In this document: piece after piece, positions 35,804 to 47,444 of the stretch
Position numbering within the stretch: position 1 is the stretch's first letter
Layout: each line of letters starts with the position of its first letter
Source: Hyphomicrobiales bacterium
GTDB lineage: Bacteria; Pseudomonadota; Alphaproteobacteria; Rhizobiales; Rhizobiaceae
NCBI GenBank assembly: GCA_011087605.1
Contig: JAALLE010000016.1
Coordinates: forward strand, 1-54,626
Reading direction: 5' to 3'
DNA: 54,626 nucleotides
The notes under the pieces: generated by a model
Told to the model about the DNA's origin: nothing
The model's input: the letters and a program-made list of their open reading frames with translations, nothing else
Databases searched by the model: none
Translations under genes and position numbers: made by a program

Positions 35804-37147
35804 ATGTCGATCCAGGAAACCTCCCCGCTGACAGCTGCTCAGCGCATTGACGAACTAATGAAAATTCACCCGAAGGGATTTGACCTCTCGCTCGGACGGA
35901 TCAAGCAATTGCTGCACAAGCTGGGTGATCCTCAGGACAGATTACCTCCAATCATTCATTTTGCCGGGACCAATGGCAAAGGTTCCACCATCGCCTTCAC
36001 CCGCACCATTTTGGAAGCCGCCGGTCTGGCGGTTCACGTCGACACGTCCCCGCATCTGGTAAGCTGGCACGAACGCTACCGACTTGGCGTTAAGGGTGGG
36101 GCAGGAAAACTGGTTGACGATGCCGTTTTATCCGAGACCATTGATCGGGTGGCGCAAGCCAATGACGGGCAGCCGATTACCGTTTACGAAGTTCTGACGG
36201 CCGTTGCCTTTTTGCTGTTCAGCGAATGGCCCGCAGATGTTTGCCTGATCGAAGTTGGCCTCGGCGGACGTTTCGACTCCACCAATGTGATGGAGAAAAC
36301 CGATGTCACGGTGATCACACCAGTTTCCATTGACCACGAGGCCTATCTTGGCGACACACTTGCCAAAATCGCTTTCGAAAAGGCCGGCATAATCAAACAA
36401 GATACGCCACTTGTCATCGGGCCCCAGGAAGACGAGGCACTGAATGTGATTATTCGGCAGGCAGCTCGCAACCGCGCCAGAACATCAATTTCCGGACAAT
36501 CCTTTCAGGCGATGCGGGAAAATGGCCGCCTTGTCTATCAGGACGAACACGCGCTGCTTGATCTCGCTTTGCCACGACTGGTCGGCGAGCACCAAATTAG
36601 CAATGCAGCAACCGCGATTACCACCTGTCGGATATTTTGCCAGATGCACGATATACCGCTGACTGACGCGATGCTGGACACGGGCCTGCAAGGTGCCCAA
36701 TGGCCCGCGCGAATGCAACATCTCACCCATGGCAAACTGATCGAAGCGCTTCCAGATACATGCGATGTCTGGCTGGATGGTGGTCACAATCCAGGTGCCG
36801 GGGAAATGATAGCGCAGTTTCTGAGCGACCTTGAAGAACGCGACCCCCGACCACTGACCATGGTTTGCGGCATGATCAACACCAAGGATACGAGCGGATA
36901 TTTTCACCAGTTCGAAACCTTGGCTGAACGGGTGATTACCGTTCCGATCACTTCAAGCGACGCGGGGATAGATCCGGAAATTCTCGCAGATCAGGCTGAA
37001 GACGCTGGCCTTCCAGCCGTTGCAGCGCCCTCTTTACAGCGTGCTCTGCAAATGATTGACGGTTCATCACCGAACAGAATTTTGATCTGCGGATCACTTT
37101 ATCTCGCCGGAGATATGCTGGATCAGAACGCCACGCCGCCCAATTGA
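35804..37147 (+). CDS. folC: bifunctional dihydrofolate synthase/folylpolyglutamate synthase
   Basis: Mur-ligase-like enzyme of 447 residues that adds glutamate to dihydropteroate and to folates. The ATP loop is FAGTNGKGSTIAFTR, the next block DTSPHLVSWHERYRL, and VCLIEVGLGGRFDSTNVM has the conserved acidic and Gly motifs. VSIDHEAYLGDTLAKIAFEKAGIIK and WLDGGHNPGAGEM are typical of the central and C-terminal domains. Follows accD on the same strand. The stop is close to a small hairpin and a possible promoter for the next gene. Confidence 0.95.
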   Translation: MSIQETSPLTAAQRIDELMKIHPKGFDLSLGRIKQLLHKLGDPQDRLPPIIHFAGTNGKGSTIAFTRTILEAAGLAVHVDTSPHLVSWHERYRLGVKGGAGKLVDDAVLSETIDRVAQANDGQPITVYEVLTAVAFLLFSEWPADVCLIEVGLGGRFDSTNVMEKTDVTVITPVSIDHEAYLGDTLAKIAFEKAGIIKQDTPLVIGPQEDEALNVIIRQAARNRARTSISGQSFQAMRENGRLVYQDEHALLDLALPRLVGEHQISNAATAITTCRIFCQMHDIPLTDAMLDTGLQGAQWPARMQHLTHGKLIEALPDTCDVWLDGGHNPGAGEMIAQFLSDLEERDPRPLTMVCGMINTKDTSGYFHQFETLAERVITVPITSSDAGIDPEILADQAEDAGLPAVAAPSLQRALQMIDGSSPNRILICGSLYLAGDMLDQNATPPN

Positions 37148-37161
37148 GTCCTTGTCAGGAC

Positions 37162-37190
37162 TTGACGTGGATGCGGACGTCCCTGAATAT
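37162..37190 (+). promoter_or_regulatory. candidate promoter for the Crp/Fnr regulator
   Basis: TTGACG (37162-37167), 17-base spacer, GAATAT (37185-37190). The -35 is good and the -10 weak. It overlaps the small inverted repeat AGTCCT-TGTC-AGGACT (37147-37162) at the folC stop codon. Confidence 0.4.
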
Positions 37191-37221
37191 CCTGACGGGG
37201 ACTAATGGTAAGATCAAATTT

Positions 37222-37911
37222 ATGGACTCTCTTTCTCAGATTCCTCTGTTCGAGGGCCTTGATAATTCAACGATTGAAAAACAATCACGGCGTTGCACCT
37301 GGCGGAATTACGAGGAAAATGAACTCATTATCGATTACGAGGACGATTCGCGCGATGTGCGATTTATTCTCGATGGCAGGGTTCGCATCATCCTGCGCAT
37401 TGCCACCGGCAAAGAAGTCATATTGACCGAAATGAGGGATGGCGACTTTTTTGGTGAGATTGCCGCAATCGACGAAGACGGGCGGTCGGCCAATGTTACC
37501 GCGCTGACCCGAACCAGGATTTGCTCAATGCCACAATCAGTATTTATCGAGCTGGTTGAAAATGAACCATCGGTTAACCGAACCGTGATGAAGAACCTGG
37601 CTTCGCGTTGCCGAAATCTCAATGCCCGCCTTGCAGAGCATTGTTTCCTACAGACCAAACATCGCCTTTATACCGAACTGCTACGCCTGTCGCGGCCACG
37701 TCTGGGGCATGAGGGACAACGGTCAATCTCGCCGCCACCGACCCAAAAGGATCTTGCTGCCCGTATCGGCACAAGACGCGAAGTGGTTTCGCGTGAAATC
37801 GCCAACCTGAAACGCGGCCGCATCGTCGACAAAACGACCGGAGCTCTGGTGCTGTGCGACCTGCCAAAACTCAATGCACTAATATCCGCCGGCTGGGCCG
37901 AAGCTAACTAA
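37222..37911 (+). CDS. Crp/Fnr family transcriptional regulator
   Basis: A 229-residue regulator with an N-terminal cyclic-nucleotide-binding-like beta-barrel (residues ~10-125: FILDGRVRIILRIATGKEV, GDFFGEIAAIDEDGRSANV) and a C-terminal winged helix (~160-215: TQKDLAARIGTRREVVSREI). The barrel has FGEIAA and RSANVTAL, near the cAMP-contact motif of Crp (FGE-x-A-L and R-S/T-A). The Fnr iron-sulfur cysteines are absent. ATG 37222 was chosen because the upstream extension to 37144 lacks family features. The effector and targets are not known. Confidence 0.88.
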   Translation: MDSLSQIPLFEGLDNSTIEKQSRRCTWRNYEENELIIDYEDDSRDVRFILDGRVRIILRIATGKEVILTEMRDGDFFGEIAAIDEDGRSANVTALTRTRICSMPQSVFIELVENEPSVNRTVMKNLASRCRNLNARLAEHCFLQTKHRLYTELLRLSRPRLGHEGQRSISPPPTQKDLAARIGTRREVVSREIANLKRGRIVDKTTGALVLCDLPKLNALISAGWAEAN

Positions 37912-37975
37912 AGCCGTTCTGACTCAGGGTCGTATTTTCGCTATCAATTAATACCGTGCAGGCGTAGAGGGACGT

Positions 37976-38866
37976 ATGAATCGTGCTGTCCTTTTTCTTA
38001 TCCTGTTTACCTTTGGCATCATGTGGGGTGCAACAATTCCACTGACCAAGATTGTCGTTTCAACCGGGCATCATCCGTTTGGTCTGATCTTCTGGCAATC
38101 GCTGATATCGGTGATCGTTTTGTACCCGCTGTTGAAGTTCAGGCGCTCAAAGCTGATCATCGACAGAAAACATCTGTTGTTTTTTGGAACAATTGCCTTC
38201 ACCGGCACATTGATCCCAAATTCAACGTCCTATCTGGCCGCATTCCATCTGCCAGCTGGAGTGATGGCGCTGATCATTGCATTGGTTCCGATGTTTGCTC
38301 TGCTCATTGCGCTGACGCTAAAATTGGAACAATTCAGTTGGAAGCGGTTATCGGGAGTGGTGCTCGGCGCCGCTGCCATCGCATTGATCGTGCTTCCCAA
38401 TTCCAGCTTGCCAGACCCAAGCAAGGCGATTTTCGTGATAATCGCTCTGCTGGGCCCGTTCTGCTATGCCATTGAAGGCAATTATCTATCGGTCAAACAG
38501 CCAGCAGATACAGGTCCAATTGCAACCCTGTTCGGCGCGTCCGTGATCGGCACAATTGTATCCTTTGTCGTGGTGCTGATCAGCGGTACATTCATCAATC
38601 CACTTGAAACCGGCATTAGTGCACCTGAACTGTCGCTGCTGGCGACAATCCTGCTGCATATCGCCGCCTATACCGGCTATATCTGGCTGGTCGGCAAGGC
38701 CGGTGTGGTCTTTTCCACGCAGGTCGCCTATGTGGTCACCCCGGCAGGCGTTCTCTTGTCGGTGCTGTTTCTTGGAGAAAGAAATTCTGCCTATATCTGG
38801 CTGGCCCTGGCAATTTTGCTTATCGGCCTGTTTCTGGTCCAGCCAAGGCAAAAGCAATCGACCTAA
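37976..38866 (+). CDS. DMT family (EamA) transporter
   Basis: An integral inner-membrane protein of 296 residues with about ten membrane helices in two EamA repeats. The first includes MWGATIPLTKIVVS and LPAGVMALIIALVPMFALLIAL; the second has IWLVGKAGVVFSTQVAYVVTPAGVLLSVL followed by LGERNSAYIWLALAILLIGL. Members export amino acids, metabolites or drugs. No neighbour points to a substrate. Normal length and no disruption. Confidence 0.86.
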   Translation: MNRAVLFLILFTFGIMWGATIPLTKIVVSTGHHPFGLIFWQSLISVIVLYPLLKFRRSKLIIDRKHLLFFGTIAFTGTLIPNSTSYLAAFHLPAGVMALIIALVPMFALLIALTLKLEQFSWKRLSGVVLGAAAIALIVLPNSSLPDPSKAIFVIIALLGPFCYAIEGNYLSVKQPADTGPIATLFGASVIGTIVSFVVVLISGTFINPLETGISAPELSLLATILLHIAAYTGYIWLVGKAGVVFSTQVAYVVTPAGVLLSVLFLGERNSAYIWLALAILLIGLFLVQPRQKQST

Positions 38867-38971
38867 CTCTCTTAAACCCAATTCCATTCAAACGTTAACA
38901 CCAAGCTCGACGAGACATTGGCAACCTGCTAGATAATTTACTCGAATTTCCCCAATTACAGTGTTGCAATC

Positions 38972-40177
38972 ATGTCCCTAAATTTTGGTCGTACCCAACT
39001 GGCTATTCCCGGACCGTCGGTCATTCCCGAGCGCGTACTCAGCGCCATGCACCGCGCTTCACCCAATATCTACCACGGTGAACTGGTGGACATGGTGACA
39101 ACCATGTTTCCCGACCTGAAGGCTGTCGCGCGAACCAAACATAACGCTGCCATGTATATCGCCAATGGTCACGGTTCCTGGGAAGCCGCACTGGTCAATG
39201 TGCTCAATCCCGGCGACAAGGTGCTTGTCATCACCACCGGTCGCTTTGGCGAATTTTGGGGTTCGGTAGCCCGCAGTCTGGGTGTGGAAACCCAGATTCT
39301 CGATTTCGGCCTGCACAGTGCCATCGACCCGCAAAAGTTGGAAGACGTTTTGCGGGCCGACACCAAAGGTGAATTGAAAGCTGTCATGACAGTCCATGTC
39401 GACACAGCCACATCCGTGCTGAATGACATTCCCGCTGTGCGCCAGGCTATGGACAATGCCGGCCATGACGCCCTGTTGATGGTCGATTGCATTGCCTCGC
39501 TGAGCTGTGACCGGTTTGAAATGGACGATTGGGGCGTTGATGTCGTGATGACCGGCAGTCAAAAGGGTCTGATGACCCCGGCTGGCATGTCGTTTGTATT
39601 CTTCAATGAACGGGCCGCCGTGGCGCGCAAACGGGCCAGGCCAGGTAATTACTGGGACTGGGTTCCACGCACCAATCCAGAGATTTTTTATCACCAGTTT
39701 GGCGGCACTGCACCGACCCATCACCTGTATGGGTTGCGCGAGGCGCTCACCATATTGGTCAAGGAAGAGGGCATCGAAGCTGCCTGGAAACGTCACAATA
39801 CAATCGCCCACGCCATCTGGGCCGCCGTGGATGTTTGGGGCGAAGACGGCACCATGCATCACAACATTGCCGATCCGGTGAATCGATCCAGAGCAGTGTC
39901 GGCAATTTCGACGATCCCCGGTGCCGCCGGCAAGATTCGCGATTGGTGCGAATTTCAGGCTGGCCTAACCCTGGGAATTGGTTTGGGACTGGCTGAACCC
40001 AATACTCCACAATGGGACCAGCAATTTCGCATTGGTCATATGGGTCACCAGAATGTCGCCATGACCATGAGCGTGTTGGGTTCCATGGAAACTGCCATGG
40101 CGGCATGCGACATTCCTCGTGGTGAAGGCGCCCTCTCGGCGGCCGCCAAAGTTCTGGCAGGGCACAACTCATCATAG
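38972..40177 (+). CDS. serine--glyoxylate/alanine--glyoxylate aminotransferase family protein
   Basis: Class V PLP aminotransferase of 401 residues. The PLP-binding lysine is Lys198 in VVMTGSQKGLMTPAG. MYIANGHGSWEAALVNVL, TTGRFGEFW, MTVHVDTATSVLNDIPAVR and QFGGTAPTHHLYGLREAL are typical of the AGXT/SGAT group. In serine-cycle methylotrophs SgaA makes hydroxypyruvate from serine and glyoxylate; no other serine-cycle genes are in the window, so the reaction in this organism is not settled. Confidence 0.9.
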   Translation: MSLNFGRTQLAIPGPSVIPERVLSAMHRASPNIYHGELVDMVTTMFPDLKAVARTKHNAAMYIANGHGSWEAALVNVLNPGDKVLVITTGRFGEFWGSVARSLGVETQILDFGLHSAIDPQKLEDVLRADTKGELKAVMTVHVDTATSVLNDIPAVRQAMDNAGHDALLMVDCIASLSCDRFEMDDWGVDVVMTGSQKGLMTPAGMSFVFFNERAAVARKRARPGNYWDWVPRTNPEIFYHQFGGTAPTHHLYGLREALTILVKEEGIEAAWKRHNTIAHAIWAAVDVWGEDGTMHHNIADPVNRSRAVSAISTIPGAAGKIRDWCEFQAGLTLGIGLGLAEPNTPQWDQQFRIGHMGHQNVAMTMSVLGSMETAMAACDIPRGEGALSAAAKVLAGHNSS

Positions 40178-40198
40178 GCCACCAAACCGCAGAAATCC

Positions 40199-40226
40199 TT
40201 GACTCTGAGCGCTAATTGTCTATGAA
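40199..40226 (+). promoter_or_regulatory. sigma-70-type promoter for rplU-rpmA
   Basis: TTGACT (40199-40204), 16-base spacer, TATGAA (40221-40226). It gives a long leader of about 160 nt before rplU. The leader contains CCCGGGGTCAAATTTTCGGG (40331-40350), whose ends can pair and may help fold an autoregulatory structure. Confidence 0.55.
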
Positions 40227-40392
40227 AGCGCCAGATTGATGTGTTGGAAAACCGCACGCGATCTGTATCCATCAACCAGACTGGCAAAAAGGTGCTTGTT
40301 CTCAAGGTCTTACCCGCGTGGTGGCAACATCCCGGGGTCAAATTTTCGGGCCAACGATTTCAAGGCACAGCTTGAACACTAAGGAAAAAACG

Positions 40393-41121
40393 ATGTTCGC
40401 AGTCATCAAAACCGGCGGGAAACAGTATTCTGTTGCTGCCGACGACCAATTGAAGGTCGAAAAACTGGCCGGTGAACCCGGCGACATGATCGAAATCAAC
40501 GAAGTTCTGATGGTTGGCAACACCGTCGGCACCCCGCTTGTCGAGGGCGCCATGGTCACCGCTGAAATCGTCGAACAGGGCCGCGCCCGCAAGGTTATCG
40601 CGTTTAAAAAGCGTCGCCGCCAGAATTCGCGCCGCACAATCGGACACCGTCAGCACTTTACCATGCTGCAGATCTCCGAGATCCTGACAGATGGTGCAAA
40701 GCCATCGAAAAAAGCCGGTGCCGCTGCTGCAAAAGCGAAAGCCAAGCCTGCAAAGGAAGAGAAAAAGGCAGAGGCGCCCAAGGCTGAGAAAAAAGCTGCA
40801 GCTCCTAAAGCCGAGAAAAAGGCTGAAGCGCCCAAGAAGGAAGCCAAAAAAGAGGCTCCCGCTGCTGACGCTGCTGACGCTGCCGACGCCGCCGCTCCTT
40901 TGTTCACCGCTCCTGCGGATGGCGCCAAGGACAAATTGACCGATATTAAAGGTATCGGGCCGGTTGCTGAGAAGCAGTTGAACGAACAGGGCATCACAAC
41001 ATTTGCCCAAATCGCCGCTTTGACCGACGCAGATGTTGCAAAAGTAGATGAATATATGCCATTTAGTGCCGACCAGATTAACGACTGGAAAGCTCAGGCT
41101 GCTGAAAAGGCAAAAGGCTAA
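40393..41121 (+). CDS. rplU: 50S ribosomal protein L21 with a C-terminal helix-hairpin-helix extension
   Basis: The first ~102 residues ([20 protein letters not shown] ... SEILTDG) are a full L21, which binds 23S rRNA. Residues ~103-168 are an Ala/Lys/Glu/Pro-rich linker. Residues ~181-235 (starting [20 protein letters not shown]) form a domain with the I-K-G-I-G-P helix-hairpin-helix motif seen in DNA- and RNA-binding proteins. The 242-residue total is over twice the normal L21. Fused L21 proteins of this sort are known in rhizobia. rpmA follows by 32 bases, the standard order. Confidence 0.93.
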   Translation: MFAVIKTGGKQYSVAADDQLKVEKLAGEPGDMIEINEVLMVGNTVGTPLVEGAMVTAEIVEQGRARKVIAFKKRRRQNSRRTIGHRQHFTMLQISEILTDGAKPSKKAGAAAAKAKAKPAKEEKKAEAPKAEKKAAAPKAEKKAEAPKKEAKKEAPAADAADAADAAAPLFTAPADGAKDKLTDIKGIGPVAEKQLNEQGITTFAQIAALTDADVAKVDEYMPFSADQINDWKAQAAEKAKG

Positions 41122-41153
41122 CCCTCGCGGTTACCTCTTGAAGGAGAAAAGAC

Positions 41154-41423
41154 ATGGCACATAAAAAAGCCGGTGGCTCATCCAGAAACGGCCGCGATTC
41201 CGCAGGACGCCGTCTTGGCGTCAAGAAATTTGGCGGCGAGTCCGTCATTCCAGGCAATATCATTGCGCGTCAACGCGGTACCAAGTGGCACACGGGCACC
41301 AATGTAGGCATGGGCAAAGACCACACTCTATTTGCGCTAACCGAAGGCAAGGTCTCATTTGCGACCAAAGCCAATAAACGCACCTATGTATCCGTGATGC
41401 CGATTGCGGAGGCTGCTGAATAA
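41154..41423 (+). CDS. rpmA: 50S ribosomal protein L27
   Basis: An 89-residue large-subunit protein near the peptidyl-transferase centre. [20 protein letters not shown] is the flexible basic N-terminus that reaches the active site, and [20 protein letters not shown] the core. AAGGAG lies ten bases before the ATG. A strong terminator 63 bases downstream ends the rplU-rpmA operon. Confidence 0.98.
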   Translation: MAHKKAGGSSRNGRDSAGRRLGVKKFGGESVIPGNIIARQRGTKWHTGTNVGMGKDHTLFALTEGKVSFATKANKRTYVSVMPIAEAAE

Positions 41424-41486
41424 CCGGATACGATAAAGTTTCATCCGGTGGCCCAAAACCCCGGATGTCATAAAACAGACATTAAG

Positions 41487-41518
41487 AAAGGGGAGATGGA
41501 CCACCATCTCCCCTTTTT
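41487..41518 (+). terminator. intrinsic terminator of rplU-rpmA
   Basis: AAAGGGGAGATGG (41487-41499) and CCATCTCCCCTTT (41504-41516) form a perfect 13-bp stem with loop ACCA, ending in a T-run. Confidence 0.93.
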
Positions 41519-41577
41519 GATTCAAGTTCTCAAACGCGGATCAAAAAGGCAAACCGACGAAAAGAAGGAATGCCAAA

Positions 41578-42126
41578 ATGGATATTCTCGTCACCAGACG
41601 TTTGACCCTAAGACCCCCTCTGGATGTTGATGCAGAGGCAATTACTGCAGCGCTGCAGGACACCAATGTGACCCGCATGCTCACCAACGTGCCAAGTCCA
41701 TATGGCATTGAGGACGCGGTGAAATGGATCAAGCAGGCGCAGAACAAGTCCAACAACCTTCATTTTTGTATCTATCGACAAAAACTGCTCGGAGTTGTTT
41801 CGATACGCCAAACTGGTTCTGGCCTGCCCGATTTGGGTTACTGGCTCGAGCGATCTGCCTGGGGACAGGGCTTTATGAGTGAGGCGGCGCGGGCAACGGT
41901 GTCACACGCATTTCGCGAATTTGGATATGATCGCATCGTCTCCGGTGCATATGAGGACAACCGTGCCTCCATGACCATCCTTGAAAAACTCGGCTTTCAA
42001 GCCGAAGGAGCGATTGTCGATCACAATGCAACGCGCAAATGCGATGTCACCTGCAATCGCATGGTCCTCACCCGCGACCGTTTCGAACAGATGTTCGGTG
42101 CGCTCGATACCAGTGCGGCTGCTTGA
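41578..42126 (+). CDS. GNAT family N-acetyltransferase (RimJ/RimL-like)
   Basis: A 182-residue acetyl-CoA-dependent acetyltransferase. LVTRRLTLRPPLDVDAEAI is the RimJ/RimL-type N-terminus, LGYWLERSAWGQGFMSEAAR contains the acetyl-CoA-binding loop (Q/R-x-x-G-x-G/A variant WGQGFMSEA), and GAYEDNRASMTILEKLGFQ the C-terminal part with the conserved N-x-x-S. The substrate may be a ribosomal-protein N-terminus or a small amine. It lies between rpmA and obgE, often the same in rhizobia. Confidence 0.88.
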   Translation: MDILVTRRLTLRPPLDVDAEAITAALQDTNVTRMLTNVPSPYGIEDAVKWIKQAQNKSNNLHFCIYRQKLLGVVSIRQTGSGLPDLGYWLERSAWGQGFMSEAARATVSHAFREFGYDRIVSGAYEDNRASMTILEKLGFQAEGAIVDHNATRKCDVTCNRMVLTRDRFEQMFGALDTSAAA

Positions 42127-42185
42127 TATGGCGGACCTGGAATTCATCGACGGGCGACCGTGAAGCACTGATTGCTCCCTCGAGC

Positions 42186-44521
<2,336 letters not shown>

Positions 44522-44532
<11 letters not shown>

Positions 44533-45808
44533 ATCTAAACATTCCCAAGCAGAAATTGCTGCCATCATGCAGGATATGGGGCGCAAGGCAGCAGCGGCAG
44601 CAAAAGTCCTGGCCACAACCTCCAGTGACCGAAAACATGCAGCGCTTATCGGTGCCGCTGAGGCGTTGCGCAATAATATCGGCAAGATCCTCGACGCCAA
44701 TGCCATCGACATGGCCAATGGCGAAGAACAGGGCCTGTCGAAAGCCATGCTCGACCGGTTGAATCTGACAGAAGATCGCATTTTTGATATGGCCAATGCC
44801 GTGTGCGCGATTGCCGAACTCACCGATCCGGTCGGTCAGGTAATCGCCAATTGGGATCGTCCCAACGGCCTCAATATTTCCCGCGTGCGCACGCCACTTG
44901 GGGTGATCGGGGTTATTTATGAAAGCCGCCCGAATGTCACAGCTGATGCAGGGTCTCTGTGCCTACAGGCCGGCAATGCAGTGATCCTGCGTGGCGGTAC
45001 CGACAGTTTCAATTCATCACGCGCCATCCACGACTGCATGGTAGCCGGATTGAAATCCGCCGGTCTTCCTGAACATGCCATTCAGCTAGTGCCGCTCACT
45101 GACCGCGCCGCTGTGGGTGAAATGTTGAAAGGACTGAATGGACAGATCGATGTGATTGTCCCTCGGGGTGGACGTGGTCTGGTGGAGCGAGTGCAAAGCG
45201 ATGCCCGGGTGCCGGTATTTGCCCATCTGGAAGGCATTGTTCATGTCTATGTCGACAAGTCGGCCGATCTGAACATGGCAATCAACATCATCATCGACGC
45301 CAAATTGCGCCGCACCGGTATTTGCGGTGCGGCCGAAACCCTGTTGATCGACAAAAACGATGCTGACCGATTGGCCAAACCGCTGGTCAAGGCGCTGATG
45401 GATGCGGGATGTGAGGTACGTGGTGATGAGGCAATTCAAGCTCTGATACCCCAGGTTGGCGCGGCAGATGATGCCGACTGGTCGACCGAATATCTTGATT
45501 CGATTATTACCGCCGGTCTGGTTGATGGTGTAAATGGGGCCATTGCCCACATCAATAATTGGTCATCCAGTCATACGGAAGCGGTTCTGGCGGAAGACCC
45601 GCAAGTTGTTGAAGCATTCATGAACCAGATCGACAGCGCCATTTTGATGCATAATGCATCGACCCAGTTTGCCGATGGTGGGGAGTTTGGCATGGGCGCT
45701 GAAATTGGCATTGCCACCGGTAAAATGCATGCCCGTGGCCCGGTCGGTGTGGAGCAATTGACCAGTTTTAAGTATGTCGTGCGCGGCAACGGTCAGATTC
45801 GCGGATAG
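44522..45808 (+). CDS. proA: glutamate-5-semialdehyde dehydrogenase (gamma-glutamyl phosphate reductase)
   Basis: Second enzyme of proline synthesis, 428 residues, aldehyde dehydrogenase fold. The catalytic cysteine is Cys268 in [48 protein letters not shown] and [15 protein letters not shown] are family signatures. [15 protein letters not shown] and [15 protein letters not shown] mark the C-terminal part. It overlaps proB by 11 bases and is followed by nadD after five bases. Confidence 0.97.
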
Positions 45809-45813
45809 GCGAC

Positions 45814-46428
45814 ATGAACGCCGTGGACAGACAATATCTACGCATGCCCTTTACCCAGCGCGGACAAAGGATCGGCCTGTTTGGCGGCTCATTCAACCCG
45901 CCGCATGAAGGCCATGTCCATGTCTGCGAACAAGCCTTGCGGAAGCTTGAGCTGGATCAGATCTGGTGGCTTGTAACACCGGGTAATCCATTGAAAAACA
46001 ATTCTAATCTCGCACCATTACCGGATCGCCTTGCTGCCTGTGAGGCAATTACGCCCGATCCGCGCATGAAAATTACGGCCTGCGAGGCGGCTCTGCCAAC
46101 CCGCTACACGGCGGATACAATCGCCCACATCATCCAACGCAATGTGAATGTCCGCTTCGTTTGGATAATGGGGGCCGACAACCTTGGGCAATTCCATCTT
46201 TGGGAGCGTTGGCGGGACATTGCCAAACTATTGCCCATCGCGGTGATTGATCGCCCAGGCTCGACCCTTGCCCTGCATTCAGCCAGGGCGGCGCAGGTAT
46301 TGCGCCATTATCGAATCGACGAAAGCGATGCGCCATTACTGGCAGACTTCAAGGCACCAGCCTGGACCTTTTTACATGGGCCGCGCAATTCTTTGTCGTC
46401 GACTGCAATACGGGCACAGAAAAAGTGA
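45814..46428 (+). CDS. nadD: nicotinate-nucleotide adenylyltransferase
   Basis: Makes deamido-NAD from nicotinate mononucleotide and ATP; 204 residues. RIGLFGGSFNPPHEGHVHVC carries the nucleotidyltransferase (H/T)xGH motif. WWLVTPGNPLKN, WIMGADNLGQFHLWERW and the C-terminal NSLSSTAIR (with the S-S-T-x-I-R motif) complete it. ATG 45814 or 45844 could start. It sits in the proBA-rsfS order common to many bacteria. Confidence 0.95.
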   Translation: MNAVDRQYLRMPFTQRGQRIGLFGGSFNPPHEGHVHVCEQALRKLELDQIWWLVTPGNPLKNNSNLAPLPDRLAACEAITPDPRMKITACEAALPTRYTADTIAHIIQRNVNVRFVWIMGADNLGQFHLWERWRDIAKLLPIAVIDRPGSTLALHSARAAQVLRHYRIDESDAPLLADFKAPAWTFLHGPRNSLSSTAIRAQKK

Positions 46429-46441
46429 CTGCAACTATATA

Positions 46442-46496
46442 TTGAACTTGTCATCGTTTGGCGCTTATCATGGGGCATCTGCTATCATGCAGATGT
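46442..46496 (+). promoter_or_regulatory. candidate promoter and leader hairpin for rsfS-rlmH
   Basis: TTGAAC (46442-46447), 17-base spacer, TTATCA (46465-46470) is a plausible promoter. CATCTGC-TATCAT-GCAGATG (46476-46495) follows directly and forms a perfect 7-bp hairpin ending ten bases before the rsfS ATG, where a ribosome-binding site would lie. Confidence 0.35.
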
Positions 46497-46505
46497 AAAG
46501 TGTGA

Positions 46506-46946
46506 ATGGTGATCGTATATCGGGGAATTCCTCCCCGTCCAAAAAGCCACAGAAAGGCCAACAAACTGAACGCACAAACTCAAACGACCAGTGCCGCGCC
46601 GGGCAGCAAGCCCGAATCGCTTCTGGAAACCATCCTTGCCAGCCTTGATGATTCCAAGGCCGAAGAAACCACTCATATCGACATTGAAGGTAAGTCACCC
46701 GTCGCCGATCATATGATCGTCACCAGCGGGCGCTCGCATCGTCATGTCAACGCGGTCACTGACCGGCTGTTGCGCGACTTAAAGGATGCTGGTGAAGGTA
46801 GCCCCAAAGTTGAAGGCGTACCCGCCTGTGACTGGGTGCTGGTCGATGCCGGCGATGTCATTGTCCATATTTTCAGACCTGAAGTTCGCGACTTCTACAA
46901 TCTGGAGAAAATGTGGTCGACAATTGCAGAAGGTGAGCCGGCTTAA
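46506..46946 (+). CDS. rsfS: ribosomal silencing factor RsfS
   Basis: Binds L14 and prevents 30S-50S joining in starvation; 146 residues as drawn. The RsfS core begins near residue 38 (LLETILASLDDSKAEETTHI), with DHMIVTSGRSHRHVNAVTDR, ACDWVLVDAGDVIVHIFRPE and RDFYNLEKMW. The first ~35 residues are not conserved, so the true start may lie further in; ATG 46506 has no clear Shine-Dalgarno sequence. It lies between nadD and rlmH, as usual. Confidence 0.94.
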   Translation: MVIVYRGIPPRPKSHRKANKLNAQTQTTSAAPGSKPESLLETILASLDDSKAEETTHIDIEGKSPVADHMIVTSGRSHRHVNAVTDRLLRDLKDAGEGSPKVEGVPACDWVLVDAGDVIVHIFRPEVRDFYNLEKMWSTIAEGEPA

Positions 46947-46961
46947 GCCGCCAGCTTGCTG

Positions 46962-47444
46962 ATGCAATTAATACTTGCTGCAATCGGGCGGCTTAAAAAG
47001 GGGCCCGAACAAGAGCTTGTCGCCCGCTATGGCGACCGCCTGATCAAGGCCGGCAAGGCGATTGGCATCACGCAGGTAAAAACCATTGAAATTGTTGAAA
47101 GCCGGGCGTCTTCCAGCGCCAATCGCAAACGGGAAGAAGCGCAAAGCCTGCTTTCTCGGTTGCCGGATAATTGTACGATCTTTGCTTTTGACGAACGCGG
47201 CAAGTCTCCGAGCAGCAGACAATTTGCAAAACATGTAAGCCAGCAACTTGACGGCGGGTCTCCGGCTTTGGCGCTGATTATTGGTGGCCCGGACGGGCTT
47301 GATCCAAATTTGACGAACCAGGCCGACAAACTGATTTCATTTGGGACGGCGACATTTCCCCATCAGCTGGTTCGGGTGCTCGTTTTGGAGCAGGCTTACA
47401 GAGCCGTTACCATATTGACCAACCACCCCTATCATCGGGATTAG
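46962..47444 (+). CDS. rlmH: 23S rRNA (pseudouridine1915-N3)-methyltransferase RlmH
   Basis: SPOUT methyltransferase of 160 residues that modifies helix 69 of 23S rRNA. It begins MQLILAAIGRLKKGPEQELV; FAFDERGKSPSSRQFAKHV and LIIGGPDGLD build the SAM-binding knot. The C-terminus HQLVRVLVLEQAYRAVTILTNHPYHRD is characteristic (the final Y-H-R). Start ATG 46962 is 15 bases after rsfS. It ends in a small hairpin of the CCGTTCAGG group. Confidence 0.95.
   Translation: MQLILAAIGRLKKGPEQELVARYGDRLIKAGKAIGITQVKTIEIVESRASSSANRKREEAQSLLSRLPDNCTIFAFDERGKSPSSRQFAKHVSQQLDGGSPALALIIGGPDGLDPNLTNQADKLISFGTATFPHQLVRVLVLEQAYRAVTILTNHPYHRD

Noticed and set aside
39059-39862. 267-codon frame antisense to the aminotransferase gene
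   Set aside because: The sense strand encodes a complete class V aminotransferase with PLP lysine; the antisense frame lacks any recognisable domain.
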